From Chlamydiota bacterium (GTDB lineage Bacteria; Chlamydiota; Chlamydiia; Chlamydiales; SM23-39): a DNA stretch of 5,379 nucleotides. Positions 1-4,672 of this stretch are shown here, piece by piece. The translations under genes and the position numbers were made by a program. How positions within the stretch are numbered: position 1 is the first letter of the stretch; each line of letters opens with the position of its first letter. The notes beneath the pieces are model-generated. The model was not told where the DNA came from. It did no database searches and saw only the letters and a list, made by a program, of their open reading frames with translations. Location of the stretch: positions 1 to 5,379 of the forward strand of contig DAIDIM010000047.1 in NCBI GenBank assembly GCA_027459365.1, given 5' to 3'.

Positions 1-341
1 GCTACGGCGGTGGAATGAGCTCTGCTAAAGCCGCCCTGGAAAGTGATACGCGTACACTTGCTTGGGAAGCAGGACGTAAATGGAATATACGTGTGAATAC
101 GATCTCTGCAGGTCCTCTCCGTAGCCGAGCCGCAAAAGCAATCGGCATGATTGACGACATGATTGCCTATTCAAAAGCGAACGCTCCCCTCACTCGAGAT
201 CTCGAGGCAGAAGACGTCGGAGCTACCGCAGCCTTCCTCCTTTCTCCACTTGCTGCAGCAATCGACGGAGTCATCCTCTATGTCGATAACGGCATGCACG
301 CAATGGGCTTAGCAGTCGATAGTAAAGCAATTGCTAAGTAA
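1..341 (+). CDS. fabI: Enoyl-[acyl-carrier-protein] reductase (NADH), 3' part only
   Basis: FabI reduces trans-2-enoyl-ACP to acyl-ACP with NADH in the last step of each type II fatty acid elongation cycle, in the cytoplasm. Only the C-terminal 112 residues are present: the frame is open to base 1 and the first complete codon is at position 3. That codon is a Tyr followed by GGGMSSAK, which is the catalytic Tyr-x7-Lys pair. The seven-residue spacing is typical of plant and chlamydial enzymes; E. coli FabI has six. The NTISAGPLRSRAAKAIG stretch follows, with the NAPL and SPLA segments and a YVDNGMHAMG C-terminal substrate-pocket region, all close to plant ENR as I know it. The stop is TAA at 339-341. 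No Rho-independent terminator is visible downstream. The family assignment is near certain; the resemblance to plant and chlamydial enzymes is the main pointer to Chlamydiota. Confidence 0.96.
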   Translation, partial: YGGGMSSAKAALESDTRTLAWEAGRKWNIRVNTISAGPLRSRAAKAIGMIDDMIAYSKANAPLTRDLEAEDVGATAAFLLSPLAAAIDGVILYVDNGMHAMGLAVDSKAIAK

Positions 342-365
342 TTAATAATCAGATATTTAATTTTT

Positions 366-394
366 TTGATCATATATAAAAAATACTTTATATT
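366..394 (+). promoter_or_regulatory. Candidate sigma70/sigma66-type promoter for the RING gene
   Basis: TTGATC at 366-371 (four of six matches to TTGACA) is followed after exactly 17 bases by TATATT at 389-394 (five of six to TATAAT). Transcription would start near 401, giving a leader of about 120 bases. In DNA this AT-rich such matches arise by chance, and TATAAT at 416-421 and 439-444 are alternative -10 boxes without a good -35. Confidence 0.3.
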
Positions 395-507
395 TTAAAT
401 AACAATTAAATCATTTATAATATATTATTATAACAACATATAATACAAGTTATTTAGATAAAGCTGTTTTTTCATAATAAATTTAATTTAATTACGTATT
501 AAAAATT

Positions 508-511
508 GGAG
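508..511 (+). promoter_or_regulatory. Ribosome binding site that decides the RING gene start
   Basis: GGAG at 508-511, within TTGGAG, lies 12 bases before the ATG at 524. An in-frame TTG at 506 overlaps this site and has no Shine-Dalgarno of its own, so the ATG at 524 is the better start. The spacing is longer than ideal. Confidence 0.55.
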
Positions 512-523
512 AATATAAATAAT

Positions 524-1093
524 ATGGGTGCTTCAGCAAATTTTTATCCGGTAAGCTTTAGAACCTCGAATGAACTATGTGCGATTTGTCAAGCGCCTTT
601 TGAAAGGGGACAAGCAGGACTTTCACATCAAGCCACAAAAGAGGTATTTCATCAATTTCATCGTGACTGCATTAATCCCTGGCTTGCTTTTGCTTCAAAT
701 TGTCCTACTTGTAGGATAAAAGCAGATGACTTCTCAGTTCTTATCGCAAGAGAAGAGAGAGAACGAGGTCTTCTTCAAGATGAAGTAGAAAACATTCCAG
801 CATCTTTTCTAAGAATACAGCGATTGCTTACAGAAAGGCAACAAACTGTTCCAACTTGTGATAAGATGCTAAATGTGGCAAGTGTCGCAGTGGGAGGAAT
901 ATTTACTTTAATAGCAGGTACCGGCTTAGCAAACGGGATAAAAGTTCCATCAGATAGATTTTTTGACTTCTTTATGGCTGGAATCTGTGCTTTTGCCAGT
1001 TATGAATGCTTTTCATCTGTGAGTTATCGTTTAGAAATATCTGAATTAAAGCGTAAAGACCTAGACCGAGAATTATTTTTGATGCTTCGATAA
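524..1093 (+). CDS. RING-H2-like protein with Inc-like hydrophobic hairpin, candidate secreted E3 ligase
   Basis: From the ATG at 524 this is a 189-residue protein. Residues 19-64 form a RING-H2-like finger: C19-x2-C22, then H43-x2-H46-x2-C49, then C60-x2-C63, all at canonical spacing. The usual third ligand (two residues before H43) is V41. E2-contact positions are retained: I21 between the first cysteines, W53 in INPWL, and P61 in CPTC. R64 directly after the last Cys sits where the linchpin Arg of active E3s lies. Residues 76-107 are charged and helical. Hydrophobic segments at about 118-139 and 146-168 are separated by only six residues (KVPSDR), and a charged amphipathic tail of about 20 residues follows. 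RING E3s pass ubiquitin from E2 to substrate, a system bacteria lack, so any target would be in the host. The paired hydrophobic segments recall chlamydial inclusion membrane (Inc) proteins, whose termini face the host cytosol. The gene is on the same strand as fabI but lies behind its own AT-rich region. That the ORF is a gene is very likely. The RING fold is likely; E3 activity and Inc topology are inference. Confidence 0.8.
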   Translation: MGASANFYPVSFRTSNELCAICQAPFERGQAGLSHQATKEVFHQFHRDCINPWLAFASNCPTCRIKADDFSVLIAREERERGLLQDEVENIPASFLRIQRLLTERQQTVPTCDKMLNVASVAVGGIFTLIAGTGLANGIKVPSDRFFDFFMAGICAFASYECFSSVSYRLEISELKRKDLDRELFLMLR

Positions 1094-1120
1094 AGACACG
1101 CTGAAACCTATCTCCGGTAA

Positions 1121-2176
1121 CTATTCTTTGATTTGTGTCGCGAGGACACATTTAATTGTGCAAGGACCTGTCCGCCGCAATGTTCTTATGCCGATTTGCC
1201 AATCGTATGCATCATATTGATGAGAGCCAACATTGGCGATTTGATTTGGCCGATTCCCGAAAGAGATGTGCCCACAAAAATCACCTGTCCCCTCCACTAA
1301 CTCAAAACAAAGGGCGATCTTCATTGCAGGTGTGTGAATTTCTACAATATCCCCGAGTGAAAAGACCATTCCCCTTTGTCCATTAATCGTTAGTTTTGTT
1401 TCGGCAGAAATATCACAATAGGTCAGAATTTCGAAAAGATCATCACGCCCAATTTCGACGCCAGCAGGCAAGTGGAAAAGAGTCTCTCCAATTTGTAGGC
1501 CATATAAGCTATGAAGAGTTTCTCCTTTCCAATAGAGACATTGATTGTGCCAACTATACGGCGCATCGATTTCAATTGTTGTTGTAAAGGGGTAAAAAAC
1601 TGCAGAATGCAATTGATGGATGTGATCGTGGAGCAAACGTTTGCTAAAACCATCTTTTTCAGCGAGTATGTATTCGATTGGCAAAGGCTGCGGCTCAAAA
1701 CCTTCTTGCACAATATTTTTGTCTAAAACAAGCTGCAATTGTCGATTATAAGGTATGGGATATTCTCCCCCTTTTTCAAACCCATCTTTTTTATCTTCTG
1801 GAATTCGATTTTGAGCAAAGAGCAATTTATCTTTAAAAGCCTGATTTAAAACGGTGCCAAAATCGCGCAGTATATGTGTAAAGATTGGAGCAATCTTTTT
1901 CCCGAGCCGAAAATCCCAAGCTTTTGGGTAATCGTGAAGATAGACTGGAAAATTTCCATCTTCCGTCTGGAACGCAAGGAGCCGTTCAATGATCTCTTTG
2001 CCTTCATGAATTGCCTCTGCTGTTTTTAAGCGAAATAGTGCAAATGCAAAGCAGAAATTTTCAAAAATTGGAATGGTATCACAGGGACCCTCAAGTCCTG
2101 GATAATAGTGAACCAATCCCGTTCTTGGGCTTTGACGTTTTCTACCGGCAAGTATTGCTAAATCTATCGCGCGCAT
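1121..2176 (-). CDS. Unrecognised 351-residue protein, helical N-terminus and beta-rich C-terminus
   Basis: I do not recognise this family with confidence. The start is taken as the ATG at 2174-2176 rather than the in-frame TTG at 2183-2185; no strong Shine-Dalgarno precedes either. The first 35 bases overlap the end of the HAD gene in another frame, which suggests translational coupling. Residues 1 to about 125 look helical, including the FCFAFALFRL segment and LLAFQTEDGNFPVYLHDYPK (67-86). A repeated helix pair with a Gly/Asn-Phe-Pro turn recalls alpha/alpha-toroid enzymes. About 190-350 is rich in alternating hydrophobic residues and aromatics (SAVFYPFTTTIEI, YSWHNQCLYWKGE, FEILTYCDIS), consistent with a beta-sandwich. 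A toroid followed by a beta-sandwich is the architecture of several polysaccharide lyases, but I cannot name catalytic residues. No signal peptide or transmembrane segment is evident, so it is probably cytoplasmic. Its stop is 27 bases from the convergent stop of the RING gene. Confidence 0.8.
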   Translation of the reverse strand: MRAIDLAILAGRKRQSPRTGLVHYYPGLEGPCDTIPIFENFCFAFALFRLKTAEAIHEGKEIIERLLAFQTEDGNFPVYLHDYPKAWDFRLGKKIAPIFTHILRDFGTVLNQAFKDKLLFAQNRIPEDKKDGFEKGGEYPIPYNRQLQLVLDKNIVQEGFEPQPLPIEYILAEKDGFSKRLLHDHIHQLHSAVFYPFTTTIEIDAPYSWHNQCLYWKGETLHSLYGLQIGETLFHLPAGVEIGRDDLFEILTYCDISAETKLTINGQRGMVFSLGDIVEIHTPAMKIALCFELVEGTGDFCGHISFGNRPNQIANVGSHQYDAYDWQIGIRTLRRTGPCTIKCVLATQIKE

Positions 2177-2987
2177 CGATGACAATCTTTAAAGCTTGAA
2201 TAATGCCCATCTCAGATAATGGAGGGGCAATAAAATCGGCTATTTTTCTTAATTCTTCAGGCGCATGTGGCATTGCAATTCGTATATCCGCCACTTGCAA
2301 TAATTCAATATCATTCACATCATCGCCGGCTGCAATTACAATTTTCCCTCGACCAACGCGTGAGATAATTTCTTGCAAGCTAGAACCCTTGGAAGTGTTT
2401 TTATTGGTGATTAGCAACATATAATAAGAATTATGAAAAGGATCTCTAATTAAAGTAGCCTCGAAAAGACCTTTTTTTAATAGTTCTTTTTTCACTTTTT
2501 TCATCGTTTCTAACTTGCCAAAGCATTTAATGAGTGGGATCTCAAAGTCAATGGGTCCTGTCACCCACTCCTCTTTTTCCCTTTTTTGTATTTCTTCAAG
2601 GTATATACGATCTGTCTTGGAAAATCGATTTGGCTGAAAGTAACATCGATCCCCATTTTCGACTCCTGAATAGACCAAATAGTGTGAATTTCTCCCCTCA
2701 AAAATCTCTTCAAAATCGGTAATGACCGCAGGACTCATATACCTTTTAAAGAGAATATCTTGTGCCGGCATTTGGATGGCAACCGAACCGTTCTGCGGCA
2801 TGATAAAAAAAGGGAAAGAGATCTTTTCAATTGCCTGTTTTGCAAAAATGAATGCGCGACCTGTTGCAAAAACAATCTTCCAACCGCTGTGATAACAGCA
2901 ATGCAAGAAATCGATTACCTCTTTGGGGATACTATATTTATCTTGAGTGATCGTGCCATCGATATCAAGAGCAATCCAACCTTTCAT
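2142..2987 (-). CDS. Cof-type HAD-IIB family phosphatase
   Basis: This is a 281-residue cytoplasmic Mg-dependent phosphohydrolase; family members usually dephosphorylate sugar phosphates or similar small metabolites. All HAD motifs are visible. Motif I is DIDGT at 8-12, with D8 the nucleophile and D10 the general acid/base. Motif II Thr is T42 in FATGR, followed by the NG turn at 66-67 typical of type IIB. Motif III Lys is K200 in NTSKGSSL, and motif IV is GDDVND at 221-226. The alpha/beta cap lies between about 84 and 190. Length is normal for Cof-type enzymes. The start is the ATG at 2985-2987; no Shine-Dalgarno precedes it, and a promoter-like pair sits directly upstream. It ends at TAG inside the next minus-strand gene. 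I recall a HAD hydrolase beside fabI in Chlamydia trachomatis (CT103 and CT104), so this may be conserved synteny; that is memory, not checked. The substrate cannot be read from sequence. Confidence 0.92.
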   Translation of the reverse strand: MKGWIALDIDGTITQDKYSIPKEVIDFLHCCYHSGWKIVFATGRAFIFAKQAIEKISFPFFIMPQNGSVAIQMPAQDILFKRYMSPAVITDFEEIFEGRNSHYLVYSGVENGDRCYFQPNRFSKTDRIYLEEIQKREKEEWVTGPIDFEIPLIKCFGKLETMKKVKKELLKKGLFEATLIRDPFHNSYYMLLITNKNTSKGSSLQEIISRVGRGKIVIAAGDDVNDIELLQVADIRIAMPHAPEELRKIADFIAPPLSEMGIIQALKIVIDARDRFSNTCR

Positions 2988-2995
2988 GGGTAGGT

Positions 2996-3024
2996 ATAAT
3001 AGCGCAATTCGCAGTAAATGACTA
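2996..3024 (-). promoter_or_regulatory. Candidate promoter for the HAD gene, nearly abutting its start codon
   Basis: Read on the minus strand, TAGTCA (plus 3019-3024, four of six to TTGACA) is followed after 17 bases by TATTAT (plus 2996-3001, five of six to TATAAT). Only 8 bases separate the -10 box from the ATG at 2987. A start at the usual distance would therefore give a leaderless or nearly leaderless mRNA, which fits the absence of a Shine-Dalgarno. A chance match is possible. Confidence 0.3.
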
Positions 3025-3054
3025 GCCCTTTCCGGATGTCTCAGCAGCTTTCGA

Positions 3055-3258
3055 TCACATCGTTTTTTCTTGTTTTCTTATTTTTACTTCCTCAGGGCTC
3101 ATCGCCTCTTCTTCGTCGTAATATTGTTCATTTTGATCATCGCCGCGAGCATCTTTAGGTGTCATGAACGGTTTTTTTAGATGATCATCAGGTCTTGTCT
3201 GATCAAAATTTAAGGGCTTTGGATCATCCGGATCTCGCTTCCGTTTTTTATGTGTCAT
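3055..3258 (-). CDS. Small, highly charged hypothetical protein (67 residues)
   Basis: I do not recognise this protein. It has no hydrophobic segment and looks disordered: a basic N-terminus (KKRKR at 4-8), a middle rich in Asp, Pro and Lys with paired DD residues (11-12, 24-25, 40-41), and an acidic stretch DEEE at 48-51 followed by a charged helix-like tail. It is credited as a gene because TGAGG lies four bases before the ATG, its gap on the start side is a plausible divergent promoter region, and no alternative gene covers the segment. KKRKR matches a monopartite nuclear localisation pattern but could equally bind nucleic acid. It shares its upstream region with the FliO-like gene on the other strand, and 67 bases separate its end from the HAD gene downstream. 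Confidence 0.6.
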   Translation of the reverse strand: MTHKKRKRDPDDPKPLNFDQTRPDDHLKKPFMTPKDARGDDQNEQYYDEEEAMSPEEVKIRKQEKTM

Positions 3259-3262
3259 AAAA

Positions 3263-3267
3263 CCTCA
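3263..3267 (-). promoter_or_regulatory. Ribosome binding site of the small charged protein
   Basis: On the minus strand TGAGG (plus 3263-3267) precedes the ATG at 3258 with four bases between. This is the clearest Shine-Dalgarno on the minus strand of the window and is the main support for translation of the 67-residue ORF. Confidence 0.5.
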
Positions 3268-3276
3268 TTTTTAAAC

Positions 3277-3291
3277 TTCTGATTATCAGAA
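3277..3291. promoter_or_regulatory. Perfect palindrome in the divergent gap, possible operator
   Basis: TTCTGATTATCAGAA is a perfect inverted repeat with 7-base arms around a single T. It lies between two divergent genes, 18 bases upstream of the small charged protein start and 47 bases upstream of the FliO-like start. On the minus strand its core contains GATAAT (plus 3282-3287), five of six to a -10 box. A start near 3275 would leave just enough leader for the Shine-Dalgarno at 3263-3267. A bound dimeric regulator would therefore block that promoter. No regulator gene is nearby and no clear -35 is seen. Confidence 0.45.
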
Positions 3292-3302
3292 CGTACTTTA
3301 TT

Positions 3303-3331
3303 TTGCGATAAAGAACTTAATATGTTATTTT
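3303..3331 (+). promoter_or_regulatory. Candidate promoter for the FliO-like gene
   Basis: TTGCGA at 3303-3308 (four of six to TTGACA) and TATTTT at 3326-3331 (four of six to TATAAT) are 17 bases apart. The -10 ends seven bases before the ATG at 3339, which would again give a nearly leaderless transcript. The hexamers are weak. Confidence 0.22.
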
Positions 3332-3338
3332 AATCCAC

Positions 3339-3665
3339 ATGTTGTTATTTGCAGATGCTCTCGACCTAGATACAGTACAGTCCACACCCGGAGATTTAGG
3401 GGTCACCTTTGCAAAGATGATGTTCACCTTCCTTCTCCTCATTATTCTCCTCATTGGAACATACTGGGTGATTAAGAGACTCATTCGCTTTAAACTGCAA
3501 AGCGGAGGCGTTGCCCCATCCATCCATATTATCGAAAAGAAAATGATCAGTCCGAAAACAATGCTCTATCTTCTCGAAGTAGAGGACAAAAAGATCTTAC
3601 TTGCAGAGTCGCAGTTAGAAATTAAGAGATTAGAAAGCTTCGATGTTGAGGATTTGAAAAGATAA
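3339..3665 (+). CDS. FliO-like single-pass inner membrane protein
   Basis: This 108-residue protein has a short polar N-terminus (1-26), one strong transmembrane helix at about 27-46, a basic stop-transfer stretch (KRLIRFK, 46-52), and a cytoplasmic tail. In the tail, IHIIEKKMISPKTMLYLLEVEDKKILLAES is split here as residues 62-76 and 77-91. It matches the FliO pattern of a Pro-Lys turn followed by two strands, a short acidic turn and a hydrophobic Leu-rich strand. FliO helps assemble the FliP ring of the flagellar export gate. Chlamydiae have type III secretion and a few flagellar homologues, so a role at an export apparatus is possible; no partner gene is in the window. The ATG at 3339 lacks a Shine-Dalgarno, and an in-frame TAA at 3318 limits extension. 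The stop lies three bases from the stop of the convergent deformylase gene. FliO is a divergent family, so the name is tentative. Confidence 0.62.
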   Translation: MLLFADALDLDTVQSTPGDLGVTFAKMMFTFLLLIILLIGTYWVIKRLIRFKLQSGGVAPSIHIIEKKMISPKTMLYLLEVEDKKILLAESQLEIKRLESFDVEDLKR

Positions 3666-3668
3666 GGC

Positions 3669-4637
3669 CTAAAGTTCAGTACCATCATGGATTCTCTTAT
3701 CCATACTTTTCAACAGTGGCTCTAGCTCTCCTCTCTTCTCCTCTGACAAGTAATCAATAAACAATACCCCATTGAGGTGATCATTTTCGTGTTGAATGAT
3801 ACGCGCTTCCCAATCTGAGCATCGCTCTTTGACATGTTTTCCATCCAAGTTTGTATATTCGATGGTAATTTCGCTTGGGCGAGCAACATCTGCATGGATT
3901 GCTGGAATGGATAAACATCCTTCTGAGACAGTCCACTTCTCAACACTTGGTTCGGAGACTTTTGGATTGATAAACACCTTTACAACGCCTAGCCCTTTCA
4001 CATTTTCGATGGGCGCACGCATCACAAACAGCTGAATGGAGTGGTGGACCTGGGGAGCTGCAAGTCCAATTCCATCGCATGCATCCATCGTTTCGATCAT
4101 GTCTCCAACAAGCTTGCGAACAGCATCGGTAATCTCAGGCACTGTGTCCGCCACTTTGCGCAAGATCGGATTTCCGTAATATGCTAAAGGTAAAAGCCTC
4201 ATTTGCCCGATTGTCATCAAATTGGGCGCGCTCCCCTTCAAAAGCTGTCCCGATCGGTAATACCATTTTCCTCGAATCTTCTCGAAAAAGCTTTTTTCCG
4301 TGAAGCTCTCATCGCGCTTTTTTTGCAGAATGTGTGCAATAAAAGTGACAACTGCGACATTGCCCCTTTCTTGAAAATCAATAATCTCAAGCCCTTCAAA
4401 ATTAGTCTCTTGCGAAAACGAGCTTATGGAGCGTTTCCATTTAGTCCGATCGTTACTGTATTCTGGACTTCCAGGATGCGTTGTATGAATGATATAATCG
4501 GGTATGCATAATGCGAAAGCTGAAAATCGCGAGCGCATCAACAGCAGGGCATTGCTTGGATTTTCGCCGTTATGGAAAGGCTTACAACATGCAACGTAGG
4601 CTTTCCCGCTATGACATGGGCAATTTTTTACTTTCAT
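3669..4637 (-). CDS. def: YchJ/SEC-C domain fused to peptide deformylase
   Basis: This 322-residue protein joins two domains in one frame. Residues 1 to about 138 match YchJ (UPF0225): an N-terminal SEC-C zinc motif with C6, C8, C17 and C18 (CPCHSGK then VACC), the signature LLMRSRFSAFALCIPDYIIH (32-51) and THP, and the KWYY strand at 124-127 that closes the YchJ core. The C-terminal SEC-C motif of free-standing YchJ is absent. Residues from about 146 are a complete deformylase with GIGLAAPQ (189-196), EGCLS (239-243) and HENDH (283-287). Metal ligands are C241, H283 and H287, with catalytic E284 and oxyanion-stabilising Q196. The enzyme removes the formyl group from nascent N-terminal Met at the ribosome. 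The C-terminal tail (297-322) is net acidic, unlike the Lys/Arg-rich ribosome-binding helix of E. coli PDF. The gene starts 31 bases after the HEAT gene ends, so they may share a transcript. The start ATG at 4635-4637 has no Shine-Dalgarno but begins the conserved SEC-C motif. Confidence 0.93.
   Translation of the reverse strand: MKVKNCPCHSGKAYVACCKPFHNGENPSNALLLMRSRFSAFALCIPDYIIHTTHPGSPEYSNDRTKWKRSISSFSQETNFEGLEIIDFQERGNVAVVTFIAHILQKKRDESFTEKSFFEKIRGKWYYRSGQLLKGSAPNLMTIGQMRLLPLAYYGNPILRKVADTVPEITDAVRKLVGDMIETMDACDGIGLAAPQVHHSIQLFVMRAPIENVKGLGVVKVFINPKVSEPSVEKWTVSEGCLSIPAIHADVARPSEITIEYTNLDGKHVKERCSDWEARIIQHENDHLNGVLFIDYLSEEKRGELEPLLKSMDKRIHDGTEL
4231..4238 (-). promoter_or_regulatory. Possible internal ribosome binding site for a free-standing deformylase
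   Basis: On the minus strand AAGGGGAG (plus 4231-4238) lies 13 bases before an in-frame ATG at 4215-4217 (residue 141). That ATG sits just at the domain junction and would yield a deformylase of 182 residues, the family's usual size. The spacing is long and the site also encodes Lys-Gly-Ser, so coincidence is possible. Confidence 0.25.
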
Positions 4638-4643
4638 ATTCAG

Positions 4644-4672
4644 ACTATACTAAAGAAGAGAAATAATTTCAT
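4644..4672 (-). promoter_or_regulatory. Candidate promoter for the YchJ-deformylase gene
   Basis: On the minus strand ATGAAA (plus 4667-4672, four of six to TTGACA) and TATAGT (plus 4644-4649, five of six to TATAAT) are 17 bases apart. They overlap the end of the HEAT gene, and the -10 ends six bases before the ATG at 4637. If used, the mRNA would be leaderless or nearly so; otherwise the gene is read through from the HEAT gene. Confidence 0.25.

Larger units (their letters stand above)
342..523. other. Very AT-rich intergenic region between fabI and the RING gene
   Basis: This 182-base gap has no credible ORF. By hand count, 342-505 holds 18 G or C in 164 bases (about 11%), against 30 of 60 in a sampled stretch of fabI. 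It contains several TATAAT-like hexamers (416-421 and 439-444) and an AT-only 12-bp palindrome (417-428). A weak AAAATA/TATTTT hairpin lies at 380-396, and the Shine-Dalgarno site of the next gene lies at its end. There is no GC-rich stem with a T-run that would end fabI transcripts. It reads as the promoter and leader region of the downstream gene, possibly with an integration or HGT scar. Confidence 0.7.

Noticed and set aside
417..428. AT-only 12-bp palindrome as an operator
   Set aside because: In DNA of about 11% GC, self-complementary A/T runs are expected by chance.
506..523. In-frame TTG upstream start for the RING gene
   Set aside because: The TTG overlaps the GGAG site and has no Shine-Dalgarno of its own; the ATG at 524 is better supported.
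1134..1150. TGTGTC/GACACA hairpin as terminator of the RING gene
   Set aside because: The stem is only six base pairs, is followed by a short weak T-run, and lies inside the convergent gene; too weak to call.
1423..1713. Second minus-strand reading frame of 96 residues
   Set aside because: It lies wholly inside the 351-residue gene in another frame, lacks a coherent protein pattern, and has no ribosome site that stands out.
2177..2185. In-frame TTG start adding three residues to the 351-residue protein
   Set aside because: An ATG lies nine bases downstream, and nothing favours the rare start codon.
3130..3240. Repeated GATCATC-like words as a repeat array
   Set aside because: They encode Asp-rich pairs in the small charged protein, are unevenly spaced, and vary; this reflects amino-acid bias rather than a DNA repeat.
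4200..4250. Two separate genes joined by a sequencing error at the YchJ-deformylase junction
   Set aside because: The frame is continuous, the linker is compositionally normal, and both domains are complete apart from the missing C-terminal SEC-C; fusion is the simpler reading, though re-sequencing would settle it.
4203..4511. Plus-strand reading frame of 102 residues
   Set aside because: It is antisense to the conserved YchJ-deformylase gene and shows no recognisable domain.
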